Notes: generated by a model from the letters alone, not told the origin. A DNA stretch of 64,000 nucleotides from Gillisia mitskevichiae (GCF_003634585.1 NZ_RBLG01000002.1:806001-870000); one strand, 5' to 3'; shown: positions 1 through 9,113, counted from the stretch's first letter. Program-made: numbers and translations.

Positions 1-1
1 A

Positions 2-1357
2 CAGATAATGAAAGACGCAAATTCTCAGTTACTTGGCAGAGAAGAAGTCCTTAACACTAGGGATGGAGTAAATCAAAATTTAGAGGGTATTTTTAAAAAA
101 TTTCTGGATAATAAAATTGGTCTTAGAATAGAAGATTCAAGAACAGAATATATTGTCAACGCAATTAAACCATTTTTACCTCATAACAGAGAAAGTTTAA
201 ATGAGGAAGGATTTCATTTGTGGCAAAATAGCTTAGGTTTAAATAATCTCATTTACATAGCAATTGTATTGGGAGACGTGAAACAACAAATTGAAGATAA
301 CGAAATTCCACATTATGCACTTCTAATTGAAGAACCAGAAGCTCATTTACATCCACAGCTCCAATTAAGTTTATACAACTTTCTGACTAGTGCTAATGCC
401 TCAGATAATAGTCAATTATTCATAACTACTCACTCTCCTACTCTAACATCTAAAGTGCCTTTGAAAAATCTAATCCTATTAGATAATAAAAAAGCTCACA
501 AACTTGAACATCAATTTCAAAATAGAATGCCTGAAAATATAATTCAAGATACTACTAAGAACGCTACTTTAAAAGAAATCGATTTTCAATTAAGTCAAAA
601 AAAACTTGAGCGATATATTGATGTAACAAAATCTCAACTTTTTTATGCCAAATCGGTTTTGTTCGTGGAAGGAATCTCCGAAGAACTCCTTCTTTCTTCA
701 TTTACAAGATTAGATGATTATCAACTCGAAGATTATAGAGTGGAAATAGTAAACGTTAGAGGAACATCCTTTTATCCTTTCCTATATCTATTCAACAATA
801 GGGATGAAAATAAAAGGATAAACAAACCGATTACAGTAATTACGGATGATGACCGTTATACATCTTCTAAAAATTCAAAGTATAGTTTTAATAAATTATT
901 AGAAACAAATTATTCTGTACTTACAGAATTAGATGATAAAATACAAAATGGCACTCAAGTAACTAGAATCGCAAATCTAAATTCTGTTGCTAATAATGCT
1001 GATAACATAAAAATATCACATTCCTTTAAAACACTAGAGTATGAATTATCTATTCATAACATTAAGGAGAATCGAACAGAACTATTTGATAATTTCCTTT
1101 TTGATTATATCAATCAAAATTCCCCAGATAAAATTGTTAAAATCATTGAATACACTCGAACATTCGAAAATGATATTATGTCAGAGGTTGAAAAGCGAAA
1201 AGTAGGTATTTTATTATGGAAAGCTTTACCATCTAAAGCAGACCTCGCACAAGATTTTTCAATACATATTCTTGAAAATTTAGAAAGTGCCAAAGATTCT
1301 TTCGTAATTCCTCCATATATTCAAGACGGACTAACTCATTTAAGGCAAGGAATATGA
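2..1357 (+). CDS. gajA: Gabija protein GajA, OLD-family ATPase/TOPRIM nuclease (5' end outside window)
   Basis: C-terminal part of an OLD-family ATP-dependent endonuclease. The reading frame is open to the window edge and the first Met (base 8) is unlikely to be the true start, because the Walker A half of the ABC-type ATPase is missing. Seen: the Walker B/D-loop segment IEEPEAHLHPQ at about residue 107 of the visible part, a switch-like TTHSP, then a TOPRIM domain with VLFVEGISEE (catalytic Glu) and TDDDR (metal-binding acids). Family knowledge: GajA forms a large complex with the helicase GajB and cuts phage DNA when nucleotides are depleted. The call rests on the pairing: the stop overlaps the start of a UvrD-like helicase gene by 4 bases (ATGA). 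A stand-alone OLD nuclease is the alternative, but the partner makes Gabija much more likely. Confidence 0.85.
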   Translation, partial: QIMKDANSQLLGREEVLNTRDGVNQNLEGIFKKFLDNKIGLRIEDSRTEYIVNAIKPFLPHNRESLNEEGFHLWQNSLGLNNLIYIAIVLGDVKQQIEDNEIPHYALLIEEPEAHLHPQLQLSLYNFLTSANASDNSQLFITTHSPTLTSKVPLKNLILLDNKKAHKLEHQFQNRMPENIIQDTTKNATLKEIDFQLSQKKLERYIDVTKSQLFYAKSVLFVEGISEELLLSSFTRLDDYQLEDYRVEIVNVRGTSFYPFLYLFNNRDENKRINKPITVITDDDRYTSSKNSKYSFNKLLETNYSVLTELDDKIQNGTQVTRIANLNSVANNADNIKISHSFKTLEYELSIHNIKENRTELFDNFLFDYINQNSPDKIVKIIEYTRTFENDIMSEVEKRKVGILLWKALPSKADLAQDFSIHILENLESAKDSFVIPPYIQDGLTHLRQGI

Positions 1358-3183
1358 TTTTTGAATTAAATGATGAAAGGAGTGCATATCTTCAAGCAAG
1401 AGGTAAAATCATATTAAATGCCTGTCCTGGAAGCGGTAAAACAACTACAATAGCTCAAAAAATTATAGAGTTAGAGCAATCAAAAGAAATTGGTTCCTAT
1501 TCGGGTATTGCTTGTCTTTCATTTACTAACTCTGCAAAAGATGAAATAAACGAATCTTATTCTAAACTAAGTGGAAAAATTTTAAGGTTTCCTAATCACG
1601 TTTCTACTATAGATAGTTTTATAAATAAATTTATAACACTCCCTTTTTACAATATCTTAAATCGAGATTTCAATAGACCTAAAATTCTTGACCACACTAA
1701 TATTCTTGATGAGATGTGGAAAACAGAATATATTGGAAAGGATGGTAAATTAAAAGAAGGATTGATACCACCTTTAAACTTTGCTAAATACAAAGCAAAA
1801 AATAACAGAAGTATATACCACCTATATCCTCCAAGCGAAATTAGAATTGAACCTGATGGTAGTTATTCAATTAATGGAAATCAGCCATCACAAGACAAAG
1901 TTGAAAAAGAAAAGTTTATAAATTATTGTAAATTAATTAAGAATAAACAGTTTACCAAAGGTTTAATATCAACAGGTGATTCAGCCTATATTGCTCTTCA
2001 CATATTAAAAACAAATCCTAAAATTTGTCAATGGTTAGCTTTAAGGTTTCCTTTTATAATTATTGATGAAGCTCAAGATAACTCTTTGATTCAACACGCA
2101 ATTTTTGAAGAATTGTCTAAACAAGGCTTGAAGAATATTGAACTTATTGGCGATCCTTATCAAAGTCTATATGAGTGGAGAGATGCAAATCCAAATGAAT
2201 TTTTAAAAAAATATAATGAAGACGAAAGTTGGAATTCGTTTGATTTAACCGATAATAGAAGGTCTCCACAAAATATTATTGACGTTTTTTCCATTCTAAG
2301 AAAAGCAGATGATTCAAAAATAAACTGTGTTGACAACCCTACTTTTGACAATTCAATTATTATTTATAAATATTCTAAGAATAATCTTCAATCAATCATC
2401 AAACATTATGAAGAACTATGCTCGGATAAAAATTTCAAAAAAAACAATATTGTAGTTAGAGGAAATTCTTTAAAGAATCAATTATTGGGAAAAACAACAG
2501 AAGAAAGACCTTGGGGAATTGACCTACCAAAGGAAATTATTACAGCAAAGAATCGTTTTTTGGGCAAGGATATTAAAAATTCTATAAATGAAATGCGCAC
2601 TATTTCTATAAAATTACAAAATTCTAAAAGTGACTATCATGAGTTAAAGGAGATCGAAAGAGATTCAAAAGAAGACCATTTTTTTAATTCACTTCTATTT
2701 CAAATTCTAAACGAGTTACCAAGTTTTGAGCTATCAGTTGCAGATTGGACAAATCAAACTCAAATTTTTATGAAAGAAAAATTGAACTTAGATTATAATG
2801 TTGATTTTGAGCTGAGAAATAGAAAATCAAAATTTTTCAACAAAGAAAAAACATTAAGTGAATCAGTAAAAATTCATTTTAAAAAATCATATTCAGAATC
2901 CAACATACCGATTACTACTATTCACCAAGTCAAAGGAAAAACTTTGGATTCAGTATTAATATTTTTCAACGATAGAAAGCATACAAACAACATTCTTTTC
3001 GAAGATATTTCAAATTCTGACAACAGTTTCCCGGATGAAAAGAAAAGGCTAATTTACGTTGCTATGTCGAGACCTAGAAACGTCTTAGCAATGGCATTTC
3101 CCGAAACAATAACAAATGAAAAATTTATTGATAAATTTGGTGAGAATATTAAAATTGTAACTAAAGAAGAATTGAATATCTAA
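1354..3183 (+). CDS. gajB: Gabija protein GajB, UvrD/Rep-like SF1 helicase
   Basis: Superfamily 1 DNA helicase of 609 residues. Seen: Walker A ACPGSGKTTT at residues 24-33, motif II IIDEAQD near 237, a motif III-like GDPYQSLYEWR, motif V-like TTIHQVKGKTLDSV and motif VI RLIYVAMSRPR near the C terminus. These cover the helicase core, so it is probably active. It is translationally coupled to the upstream OLD-nuclease gene through a 4-base overlap. In characterised Gabija systems GajB senses DNA ends and feeds the GajA nuclease. The family member described first is shorter (about 500 residues); the extra length here lies in the middle region between motifs III and V. It ends the defence unit; what follows is a 460-base gap and then housekeeping or stress genes read in the same direction. 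Confidence 0.87.
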   Translation: MIFELNDERSAYLQARGKIILNACPGSGKTTTIAQKIIELEQSKEIGSYSGIACLSFTNSAKDEINESYSKLSGKILRFPNHVSTIDSFINKFITLPFYNILNRDFNRPKILDHTNILDEMWKTEYIGKDGKLKEGLIPPLNFAKYKAKNNRSIYHLYPPSEIRIEPDGSYSINGNQPSQDKVEKEKFINYCKLIKNKQFTKGLISTGDSAYIALHILKTNPKICQWLALRFPFIIIDEAQDNSLIQHAIFEELSKQGLKNIELIGDPYQSLYEWRDANPNEFLKKYNEDESWNSFDLTDNRRSPQNIIDVFSILRKADDSKINCVDNPTFDNSIIIYKYSKNNLQSIIKHYEELCSDKNFKKNNIVVRGNSLKNQLLGKTTEERPWGIDLPKEIITAKNRFLGKDIKNSINEMRTISIKLQNSKSDYHELKEIERDSKEDHFFNSLLFQILNELPSFELSVADWTNQTQIFMKEKLNLDYNVDFELRNRKSKFFNKEKTLSESVKIHFKKSYSESNIPITTIHQVKGKTLDSVLIFFNDRKHTNNILFEDISNSDNSFPDEKKRLIYVAMSRPRNVLAMAFPETITNEKFIDKFGENIKIVTKEELNI

Positions 3184-3579
3184 GGTACTACAGCTAACAT
3201 CGGTTAAGCGCAAATAGCTGGCATTCTGGTGAAAAGTGTTATTTTAGTCATCAAGTAAAAAATAACTAAGCCGACTCTATTATCGTTCATAAAGTCCTAC
3301 CCCAACTCTAAACATAAAGTAAAAGCCTCCCTATAACTATCTTTGCTAACAAACTCAGGGTTCGGGTGTATTATAATTATTTTTCTGTTTTACCATACGG
3401 CCTTAAATGTATTAGAAAAAAAATAGGTAAAACTTTCATAATGCTATAAATCTCATACACAAAAGCATCTTCCAACTCGTTTCTACCTTTTAACTTATAG
3501 ATCTTTCGGGTCGTTTTTCTTCGAAATGCATTAAAAGCAACCTGAAATCTTTTTTTGTATTTAGCATCTTAACCATACC
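3184..3579. other. intergenic region with a possible decayed ORF
   Basis: Gap between the Gabija genes and hemN. No RNA gene or clear repeat was seen. On the minus strand an open stretch runs from 3568 to the stop at 3377-3379 (about 62 codons, rich in Lys, Arg and Phe). It is preceded directly by an in-frame TAA and has no start codon near its 5' end, so it could be the tail of a decayed gene. It matches nothing I recognise, and an open stretch of this length can occur by chance in AT-rich DNA. The gap may mark the edge of the transferred defence unit. Confidence 0.25.
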
Positions 3580-3622
3580 TGACAATCCTCATATTCTCTA
3601 AGCCTTTAGCTTTTTATTTTTG
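3580..3622 (+). promoter_or_regulatory. Fnr/Crp-type box and -7 element of hemN
   Basis: Dyad TGACAATCCTCA at 3580-3591 and a perfect Bacteroidota -7 element TATTTTTG at 3615-3622. Their centres are 33 bp apart, the spacing found at all such boxes in this window. The inferred transcription start is about 3627, giving an 18-base leader to the hemN ATG. Confidence 0.72.
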
Positions 3623-3644
3623 AACATCATAAATAGAAATAACT

Positions 3645-5009
3645 ATGAGTTCAAGTTTAATTTCAAAATACAATGTTGCGGGTCCTAGATATACTAGTTA
3701 TCCAACTGTTCCTTACTGGGATGATAAAAAGTTTTCATTAAGATCTTGGAAAGAAACTATAAAAAAAGGTTTTAAAGAAAGTAATACTTCTGAAGGAATC
3801 AGTATTTATATACATCTCCCCTTTTGCGAAAGTCTCTGCACCTTTTGTGGGTGTAGCAAACGAATCACTAAAAATCATTCTGTAGAGATTCCTTATCTAA
3901 GATCTGTGATAAAAGAATGGGAAATGTATTGCGATCTTTTAGAGGAAAGGCCAATAATTAAAGAGCTTCACCTTGGCGGTGGAACTCCGACCTTCTTTTC
4001 TATAGAAAGCTTAAACTTACTCTTAGATGGCATTTTTAGAGTAGCAACAAAAGCAGAAAACACAGAATTAAGTTTTGAAGGTCATCCCAATAACACTACA
4101 AAAGAGCATTTATCTTTATTTTCTGAATTAGGTTTTCAGAGGGTTAGTTATGGTGTTCAAGATTATAATGAAAAAGTTCAAAAATCTATTCATAGAATTC
4201 AGTCTTTCGAAAATGTAAAGAAAGTTACCCAAGATGCACGGGAGATTGGTTTTACTTCTGTTGGACATGATATTATTTTTGGCTTACCCTTTCAAACTAA
4301 GGAACATATTATTTATACCATAGAGCGCACAAAGGAATTAATGCCAGACAGGATCGCCTTTTATAGTTATGCTCATGTTCCATGGATAAAAGGGAACGGC
4401 CAAAGAGGCTTTAAGGATGAAGATCTTCCAACGGCAGAAGAAAAGCGGGAACAATACGAAATTGGCAAAAAGATGCTTTTGGAAGCTGGCTATTTTGAAA
4501 TTGGGATGGATCATTTTGCACTTAGCACAGATAGTCTTTACCAAGCTGTCGAAAACAACACATTACACAGAAATTTCATGGGCTATACCACCTCTAAAAC
4601 TCGAGTAATGATAGGACTTGGAGTATCAGCAATAAGTGACAGCTGGTATGGCTTTGCTCAGAATGTAAAAGGAGTAGAAGAATATCAGAATTTAATTGAA
4701 AATAATATTTCTCCTGTCTATAGAGGACATATACTTACAAAGGAAGATCTAATAATTAGAAAACACATTCTTAACCTAATGTGTAACTTCAAAACAACTT
4801 GGTTAACACAAAATGATTTCTTTGAGGAACTGCCGCAGGCTCTTCATGCTTTAGAAGAAATGGCTAATGATGGATTGGTAGAATTAAATAGTAATTATAT
4901 TAAGCTCACAGAACGCGGCAAACCATTTGTAAGAAATGTATGTATGGCCTTTGATCGTAGATTACAAAAGAACAAGCCCGAGACTCAGTTGTTTTCTATG
5001 ACTGTTTAG
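3645..5009 (+). CDS. hemN: oxygen-independent coproporphyrinogen III oxidase
   Basis: Radical SAM enzyme that decarboxylates coproporphyrinogen III to protoporphyrinogen IX without oxygen, in the cytoplasm. Seen: the HemN start motif YNVAGPRYTSYPT at residues 9-21, the CxxxCxxCxC cluster motif (Cys 61, 65, 68, 70; the first three bind the 4Fe-4S cluster), LGGGTPTF, and a HemN C-terminal domain. The length of 454 residues matches the E. coli enzyme (457). The gene is monocistronic: it has its own Fnr-type box upstream and a strong terminator downstream. Haem supply under low oxygen fits the many haem proteins around it (cbb3 oxidase, globin, candidate haem-PAS kinases). Confidence 0.96.
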   Translation: MSSSLISKYNVAGPRYTSYPTVPYWDDKKFSLRSWKETIKKGFKESNTSEGISIYIHLPFCESLCTFCGCSKRITKNHSVEIPYLRSVIKEWEMYCDLLEERPIIKELHLGGGTPTFFSIESLNLLLDGIFRVATKAENTELSFEGHPNNTTKEHLSLFSELGFQRVSYGVQDYNEKVQKSIHRIQSFENVKKVTQDAREIGFTSVGHDIIFGLPFQTKEHIIYTIERTKELMPDRIAFYSYAHVPWIKGNGQRGFKDEDLPTAEEKREQYEIGKKMLLEAGYFEIGMDHFALSTDSLYQAVENNTLHRNFMGYTTSKTRVMIGLGVSAISDSWYGFAQNVKGVEEYQNLIENNISPVYRGHILTKEDLIIRKHILNLMCNFKTTWLTQNDFFEELPQALHALEEMANDGLVELNSNYIKLTERGKPFVRNVCMAFDRRLQKNKPETQLFSMTV

Positions 5010-5026
5010 TAGGTTTACTATAGTAT

Positions 5027-5060
5027 AAAAAAAGGTCGGAAATTCCGACCCTTTTTTTTT
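5027..5060. terminator. bidirectional terminator between hemN and usp
   Basis: Stem GGTCGG / CCGACC (5034-5039 with 5045-5050) around a 5-base loop, flanked by an A-run on the left and a run of nine or more T on the right. It can terminate hemN on the plus strand and the convergent usp gene on the minus strand. Confidence 0.85.
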
Positions 5061-5074
5061 GCGAAGCATCTATT

Positions 5075-5905
5075 TTATATTTTCATGGTTAGCACCGGCA
5101 TCGTAGCATGATTAGCAACATCTTCCCCATAACTTCCGTAGAAAAAATGACTTAAACCTTTGCGTCCGTGCGTAGGCATTATAACTATATCGGCTTCATT
5201 AGATTTACAATAATTGTACACTCCACTTTCTAAACTATAATCATCATAAAATTTAATTGTAGGAGGTTCCAACTCATTAAGCTTTGTAGCATCTAGAAAT
5301 TTATAGAATTTTTCATACATCTCACTGCTGCTGTGGAATTTCTCTGGTTGATTTATAAAGAGTATTTCCATTTCACTATCTAGATTAAGCAAGAAATTTC
5401 GGGCTTTAATATAAACGTTTACAGATTCCAATTCCAGATCACTCACAAAAATAGCCTTCTTAATACTAAAATTTTTCATGCTCTCTTTTACTACAAGAAC
5501 TGGTATTTCTGAAGTCCTAATCACTTTTTCTGTGTTAGAACCAATAAACATTTCAGCAAAACCGGTTGCACCTTGAGAACCCATTACTATAAGCTCTGCC
5601 TGAAACTCTTTGGCAATTTCATTGATCTCACTAAAAACTTTATAGTTTCTAATTGCATCTATAACTTCTATATCCTTTAGGTAAGGTTTATCTAAAAATT
5701 CATCAAACCTCTTTTTAGCTAATTTCATATAATACATGCCATTAAATACTTCTTCTGCCTCATCTTTACTAAGAAAGGCATTAGACAGTCCTAGCAGGTG
5801 AACTACAATTATCTTAGCATCGTTTTTTTTAGCAAGACTGGCGGCTACTTCAAGAGCATATTCAGAATATTCGGAAAAATCTACAGGTACTAATATTGTT
5901 TTCAT
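5075..5905 (-). CDS. universal stress protein, tandem UspA domains
   Basis: Cytoplasmic UspA-family protein of 276 residues made of two Usp domains. The N-terminal domain starts KTILVPVDFSEYSEYAL and keeps the nucleotide-binding signature G-2x-G-9x-G-S (GSQG...GSNT, about residues 109-124). The C-terminal domain has a near-copy (PTHGRKG...YGS) with Pro in place of the first Gly. It is most like the Usp at 43606-44442, with which it shares length and the DYxLExGxY segment; these two differ from the other seven Usp proteins in the window. Partner and ligand are unknown; ATP binding is inferred. A box at 6151-6162 could drive it through a 210-base leader. Confidence 0.93.
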   Translation of the reverse strand: MKTILVPVDFSEYSEYALEVAASLAKKNDAKIIVVHLLGLSNAFLSKDEAEEVFNGMYYMKLAKKRFDEFLDKPYLKDIEVIDAIRNYKVFSEINEIAKEFQAELIVMGSQGATGFAEMFIGSNTEKVIRTSEIPVLVVKESMKNFSIKKAIFVSDLELESVNVYIKARNFLLNLDSEMEILFINQPEKFHSSSEMYEKFYKFLDATKLNELEPPTIKFYDDYSLESGVYNYCKSNEADIVIMPTHGRKGLSHFFYGSYGEDVANHATMPVLTMKI

Positions 5906-6119
5906 GTTATTGCTTTTAAATTATTATGATCGTGAGCTTTCTACTTTTTAATTCTAGGTGTACTTCCATGTCTCCAACCTGTTTAAAACAGATTCTGAAT
6001 TATACTTTTAGAATTCCAATATTCGCTGATTTTAAATCTGCTTGAATTCCAGGACACACATAAATTCTGCACTCCTATTTAATTGGACATTTATGACTAA
6101 TACTTTAATTCGTGTTACA

Positions 6120-6162
6120 CGAAGCTAGCATACAAAAGACTTACAAAGTATGACGCTCATCA
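6120..6162 (-). promoter_or_regulatory. Fnr/Crp-type box upstream of usp, with a long leader
   Basis: Dyad TGACGCTCATCA at 6151-6162. On the minus strand a one-mismatch -7 element TAGCTTCG (6120-6127) lies at the standard 33-bp spacing and predicts a start near 6115, which leaves a 210-base leader before the usp ATG at 5905. In the plus direction the octamer at that spacing is poor (TATGTACA), but a perfect TAGTTTTG at 6200-6207 could serve the small membrane-protein gene independently. The gap 5906-6287 holds only very short ORFs. Confidence 0.5.
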
Positions 6163-6287
6163 TTTTAGCACCTATTTTTATTAAATATGTACAGATTTAT
6201 AGTTTTGAATCAATACCTGAGAACCAGAAATTTTTTAGCGAATTCTTAAGATTGAATTATCTAAGAATTTCTTAGATTAATATAAAA

Positions 6288-6512
6288 ATGAAAACTTCCA
6301 TTATTATTTACCTAATACTCACAACTACAATTTTGGTATTGGTAGCAGTGTTTTCTGTTCTTAATTTTCCATTTCCTCTTATTTTTTATCTAGTTCTCCT
6401 TGGAAAAATATTATTGTTAATCACCGTATATAAGGTTCTTAGAGAAGATTATAAACCCAGTAGTACATTTGAAGAATTCTATGAAAATGTTACTGGAGAG
6501 TCTAAAGAATGA
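6288..6512 (+). CDS. small hydrophobic membrane protein
   Basis: Protein of 74 residues that I do not recognise. Two hydrophobic segments (about residues 4-25 and 28-48) are joined by a short NFPFP turn, followed by an acidic, soluble tail ending GESKE. The likely topology is a helical hairpin in the inner membrane with the tail in the cytoplasm. A -7 element TAGTTTTG at 6200-6207 lies upstream. The gap to the kinase gene (6513-6735, 223 bases) holds an inverted repeat AGTG-N5-CACT at 6616-6628 and a possible -7 element TACATTTA at 6704-6711, but no Fnr-type box. Confidence 0.6.
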   Translation: MKTSIIIYLILTTTILVLVAVFSVLNFPFPLIFYLVLLGKILLLITVYKVLREDYKPSSTFEEFYENVTGESKE

Positions 6513-6735
6513 ATATTCTAAAATATTACAGTTACCTTATAAAATTATGAAGTAGACATTAAAAAATAATAGATACTAATCTCTTTTAAGTAGCTTAGAG
6601 GTTTTAAAGATTTTAGTGAAAAACACTTCTATTTTTTTTCAGTTTTCTATGTAATCTTCCAAAATTACTAGAATTGGTTTTTTATTTTTCAGCTTAAAAA
6701 TTTTACATTTAGTATTAATTATAATATTTAAATAA

Positions 6736-7998
6736 TTGCAAAATACATTTCAGGATAAAGGTGAAATTTTCAATCTCTTGTTCGAGGCTGCTTCAGAAGG
6801 AATTATTGTAGTAGATAGTACTCAACATATAGTTGCGGTAAATGTGGCTGCGGAAAATATGTTTGGATATAAAACAGGAGAATTAATTCAGCAACCATTG
6901 AATTTATTGATTCCAAAGAAATATCATTCCAATCATCATCATCATTTTGAGAATTTTATAGATAATAGTGAGAAAAGGCAAATGGGCCATGGGAGAGTTC
7001 TTCATGGTATTAAAAAAGATGGTTCTTTATTTCCTGTGGAAGCAGGCCTAAACCCATTTAAAAAGGACGGGCAAGAATATGTTATGTCGCTAATTATAGA
7101 TATTAGCGTACGTATGGAAACCGAACTCCAGATAAATGAACTCAACTCACATCTTGAAGAGAAAATTAAAACGAGAACTGGGGAGCTAAGTGAAAGCATT
7201 AATAAATTAAAGGAACTAAATAATAATCTTCAAGCTGAAGTCTCTAAGAGGAAAGCTGCTGAAGAAAAAATTAAAGATGCCTTGCAAAAAGAAGTAGAAC
7301 TTAATGAGTTAAAAACAAAATTTCTCTCCTTAGTTTCTCATGAATTTAAAACTCCTTTAAGTGGGATACTTACCTCGGCAACGCTCACCGAAAAGTATAC
7401 AGAAAATGAGCAACAAGATAAGCGGGAGAAACATCTAGGAACTATTAGAAATAAAGTACATTATCTTAATAATATTCTTAACGATTTCTTATCTATAGAA
7501 CGATTAGACAGCGGGAAAGGCCAGTATAAATATGCCGATTTCAGTTTAAAGCGTTTAATTAATGAAGTGATCTACAATGCAAACGTTACTTTAAAAGATG
7601 GACAAGAAATAAATTATCCAAAAGACATAGAAGATATAATCATCTATCAGGATGAAAAAATACTTGAGTTAATACTATCCAATATTTTAGGGAATGCCAT
7701 TAAATACTCTCCAGAAAACACCAGCATTAAACTTGAAGTGCTGTTAACGGAAGACAAGATATTGTTTAAAATTAAGGATAAGGGAAGAGGAATTCCCAAA
7801 AAAGATCAAAAACATATATTTGAGAGATATTTTCGAGCCGAAAATGCATTGCTAGATCAAGGAACCGGTATTGGTTTAAATATCTCTAAAACCCATTTAG
7901 AAAATATGGGCGGACAAATAAGTTTTTTAAGTGAAGAACATAAAGGAACACAGTTTAAAATAGAAGTTCCAATTTTAACCCCCGAAAAAAGCAACTAG
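6736..7998 (+). CDS. FixL-like PAS sensor histidine kinase (copy 1)
   Basis: Soluble hybrid-free kinase of 420 residues with no membrane segment. PAS domain at about 12-128, long coiled coil at 130-190, HisKA with phospho-acceptor His202 (VSHEFKTPL), and an ATPase domain with the N box NAIKYS, G1 DKGRGIP and G2 GTGIGLNIS. In the PAS domain, His67 aligns with the proximal haem ligand of FixL and Arg87, exactly 20 residues later, with the distal oxygen-sensing Arg (H200/R220 in Bradyrhizobium). The flanking KxxY...EKRxxGxxR...KDGSxFP pattern is also shared. Haem binding is inferred. The start is TTG: an in-frame TAA lies directly before it, and its length then matches the paralogue at 40855-42018. 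The next gene starts one base after the stop. No box lies upstream. Confidence 0.9.
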   Translation: MQNTFQDKGEIFNLLFEAASEGIIVVDSTQHIVAVNVAAENMFGYKTGELIQQPLNLLIPKKYHSNHHHHFENFIDNSEKRQMGHGRVLHGIKKDGSLFPVEAGLNPFKKDGQEYVMSLIIDISVRMETELQINELNSHLEEKIKTRTGELSESINKLKELNNNLQAEVSKRKAAEEKIKDALQKEVELNELKTKFLSLVSHEFKTPLSGILTSATLTEKYTENEQQDKREKHLGTIRNKVHYLNNILNDFLSIERLDSGKGQYKYADFSLKRLINEVIYNANVTLKDGQEINYPKDIEDIIIYQDEKILELILSNILGNAIKYSPENTSIKLEVLLTEDKILFKIKDKGRGIPKKDQKHIFERYFRAENALLDQGTGIGLNISKTHLENMGGQISFLSEEHKGTQFKIEVPILTPEKSN

Positions 7999-9042
7999 AT
8001 GAAAAAAATATTACTGATAGAAGATGATGTAACTGTTCGTGAAAACACAGCAGAACTATTGGAACTTTCAGAGTATGAAGTTATTACTGCCAATGATGGC
8101 CGTAAGGGTTGTGTAAAGGCGCAATCAGAAATACCCGACATTATTATATGTGATATCATGATGCCAGAAATGGATGGGTATGGAGTGCTTCAAGAACTTA
8201 GTGGGAATATTAAAACGGCCAATATTCCTTTTATTTTCCTTTCAGCTAAAACAGAACATAAGGACATTCGCCGGGGAATGGATCTGGGAGCCGATGATTA
8301 TCTTACCAAACCATTTGAAGAAGTAGATCTATTAAGTGCAATAGAGAGCAGGCTAGCGAAAGTTGCAATTTTAAACTCTATCCCAAAGGATCAAGTTCCA
8401 GCGGTAGAGAATGGCAAACTAAAAAATCTATCTGAGCTTCGTGAGCAATTTGGATCTTATCCTATCTTATATTTTAAAAAAGGAGAATTTATATACGAGC
8501 AAGGAAAACACTCTAATTTTTTCTATCTCGTAAAGCGTGGAGTTGTAAAAACACACCATAATGATGATAAAGGAAAGGAACTTATAACCTATTTATATAA
8601 GACCGACGATTTCTTCGGAAATGCAAGTGAAGATCCTCATGCTTCAAATTCTGAGTATGCTACGGCAATGGAAGATACAGAGCTTTACTCCATCTCAAGG
8701 GAAGATTTTTATGAGATTTTGCTCCAAAATCCACATATTAGCATCAAACTAGTGGAGATCTTAAATAATAATCTAGCAGGGCTTAAAAAACAATTAATGA
8801 ATATGGCTTATGGTTCTGTTAGAAAAAAAACAGCGAATACCATCTTGCTTTTTGCTGAAAAAATTGAAAAACATCCTCTACAATCTATTCGGATATCCCG
8901 TTCAGATCTAGCTAGCGTTGCTGGTATGGCAGCAGAAAGTTTAATAAGAACATTGTCTGAATTTAAGAAGGAAGGTTTAATAGAGATCGAAGGTAGAAAT
9001 ATTAAATTACTCAATTCTCAAGCTTTAAGAAATATAGATTAA
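7999..9042 (+). CDS. receiver-Crp/Fnr fusion transcription regulator (copy 1)
   Basis: Response regulator of 347 residues that joins a CheY-like receiver (1-120; Asp52 in ICDIMMPEMDG, Lys104 in TKPF) to a Crp-type effector domain (about 145-265, FKKGEFIYEQGKHSNFFY) and a Crp helix-turn-helix (about 285-340). No Fnr cysteine cluster is seen, so the oxygen signal would come from phosphorylation by the kinase it adjoins. The recognition helix AAESLIRTL keeps the Glu and Arg that read TGA half-sites in Fnr and Crp, which fits the TGA-N6-TCA boxes across this island. In rhizobia the same job takes two proteins, FixJ and FixK. A sibling (39794-40849) has the same recognition residues. Confidence 0.9.
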   Translation: MKKILLIEDDVTVRENTAELLELSEYEVITANDGRKGCVKAQSEIPDIIICDIMMPEMDGYGVLQELSGNIKTANIPFIFLSAKTEHKDIRRGMDLGADDYLTKPFEEVDLLSAIESRLAKVAILNSIPKDQVPAVENGKLKNLSELREQFGSYPILYFKKGEFIYEQGKHSNFFYLVKRGVVKTHHNDDKGKELITYLYKTDDFFGNASEDPHASNSEYATAMEDTELYSISREDFYEILLQNPHISIKLVEILNNNLAGLKKQLMNMAYGSVRKKTANTILLFAEKIEKHPLQSIRISRSDLASVAGMAAESLIRTLSEFKKEGLIEIEGRNIKLLNSQALRNID

Positions 9043-9070
9043 TCGTCTCTTTATTTAATAGTGCAGTAAC

Positions 9071-9113
9071 TGATTTTCATCATTTTTAAAAGGGAAGGCT
9101 TATTCTAATTTTG
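9071..9113 (+). promoter_or_regulatory. Fnr/Crp-type box and -7 element of usp
   Basis: Dyad TGATTTTCATCA (9071-9082) and perfect -7 element TAATTTTG (9106-9113), centres 33 bp apart. Inferred start near 9118, 21 bases before the ATG. The same dyad sequence is found upstream of ccoS. Confidence 0.82.

Noticed and set aside
3377-3568. Minus-strand open stretch after gajB as a real gene
   Set aside because: An in-frame stop directly precedes it, there is no suitable start codon, and it resembles no known family.
6616-6628. Inverted repeat AGTG-N5-CACT upstream of kinase copy 1 as a regulator box
   Set aside because: Half-sites differ from TGA/TCA and the repeat is too short to be convincing.
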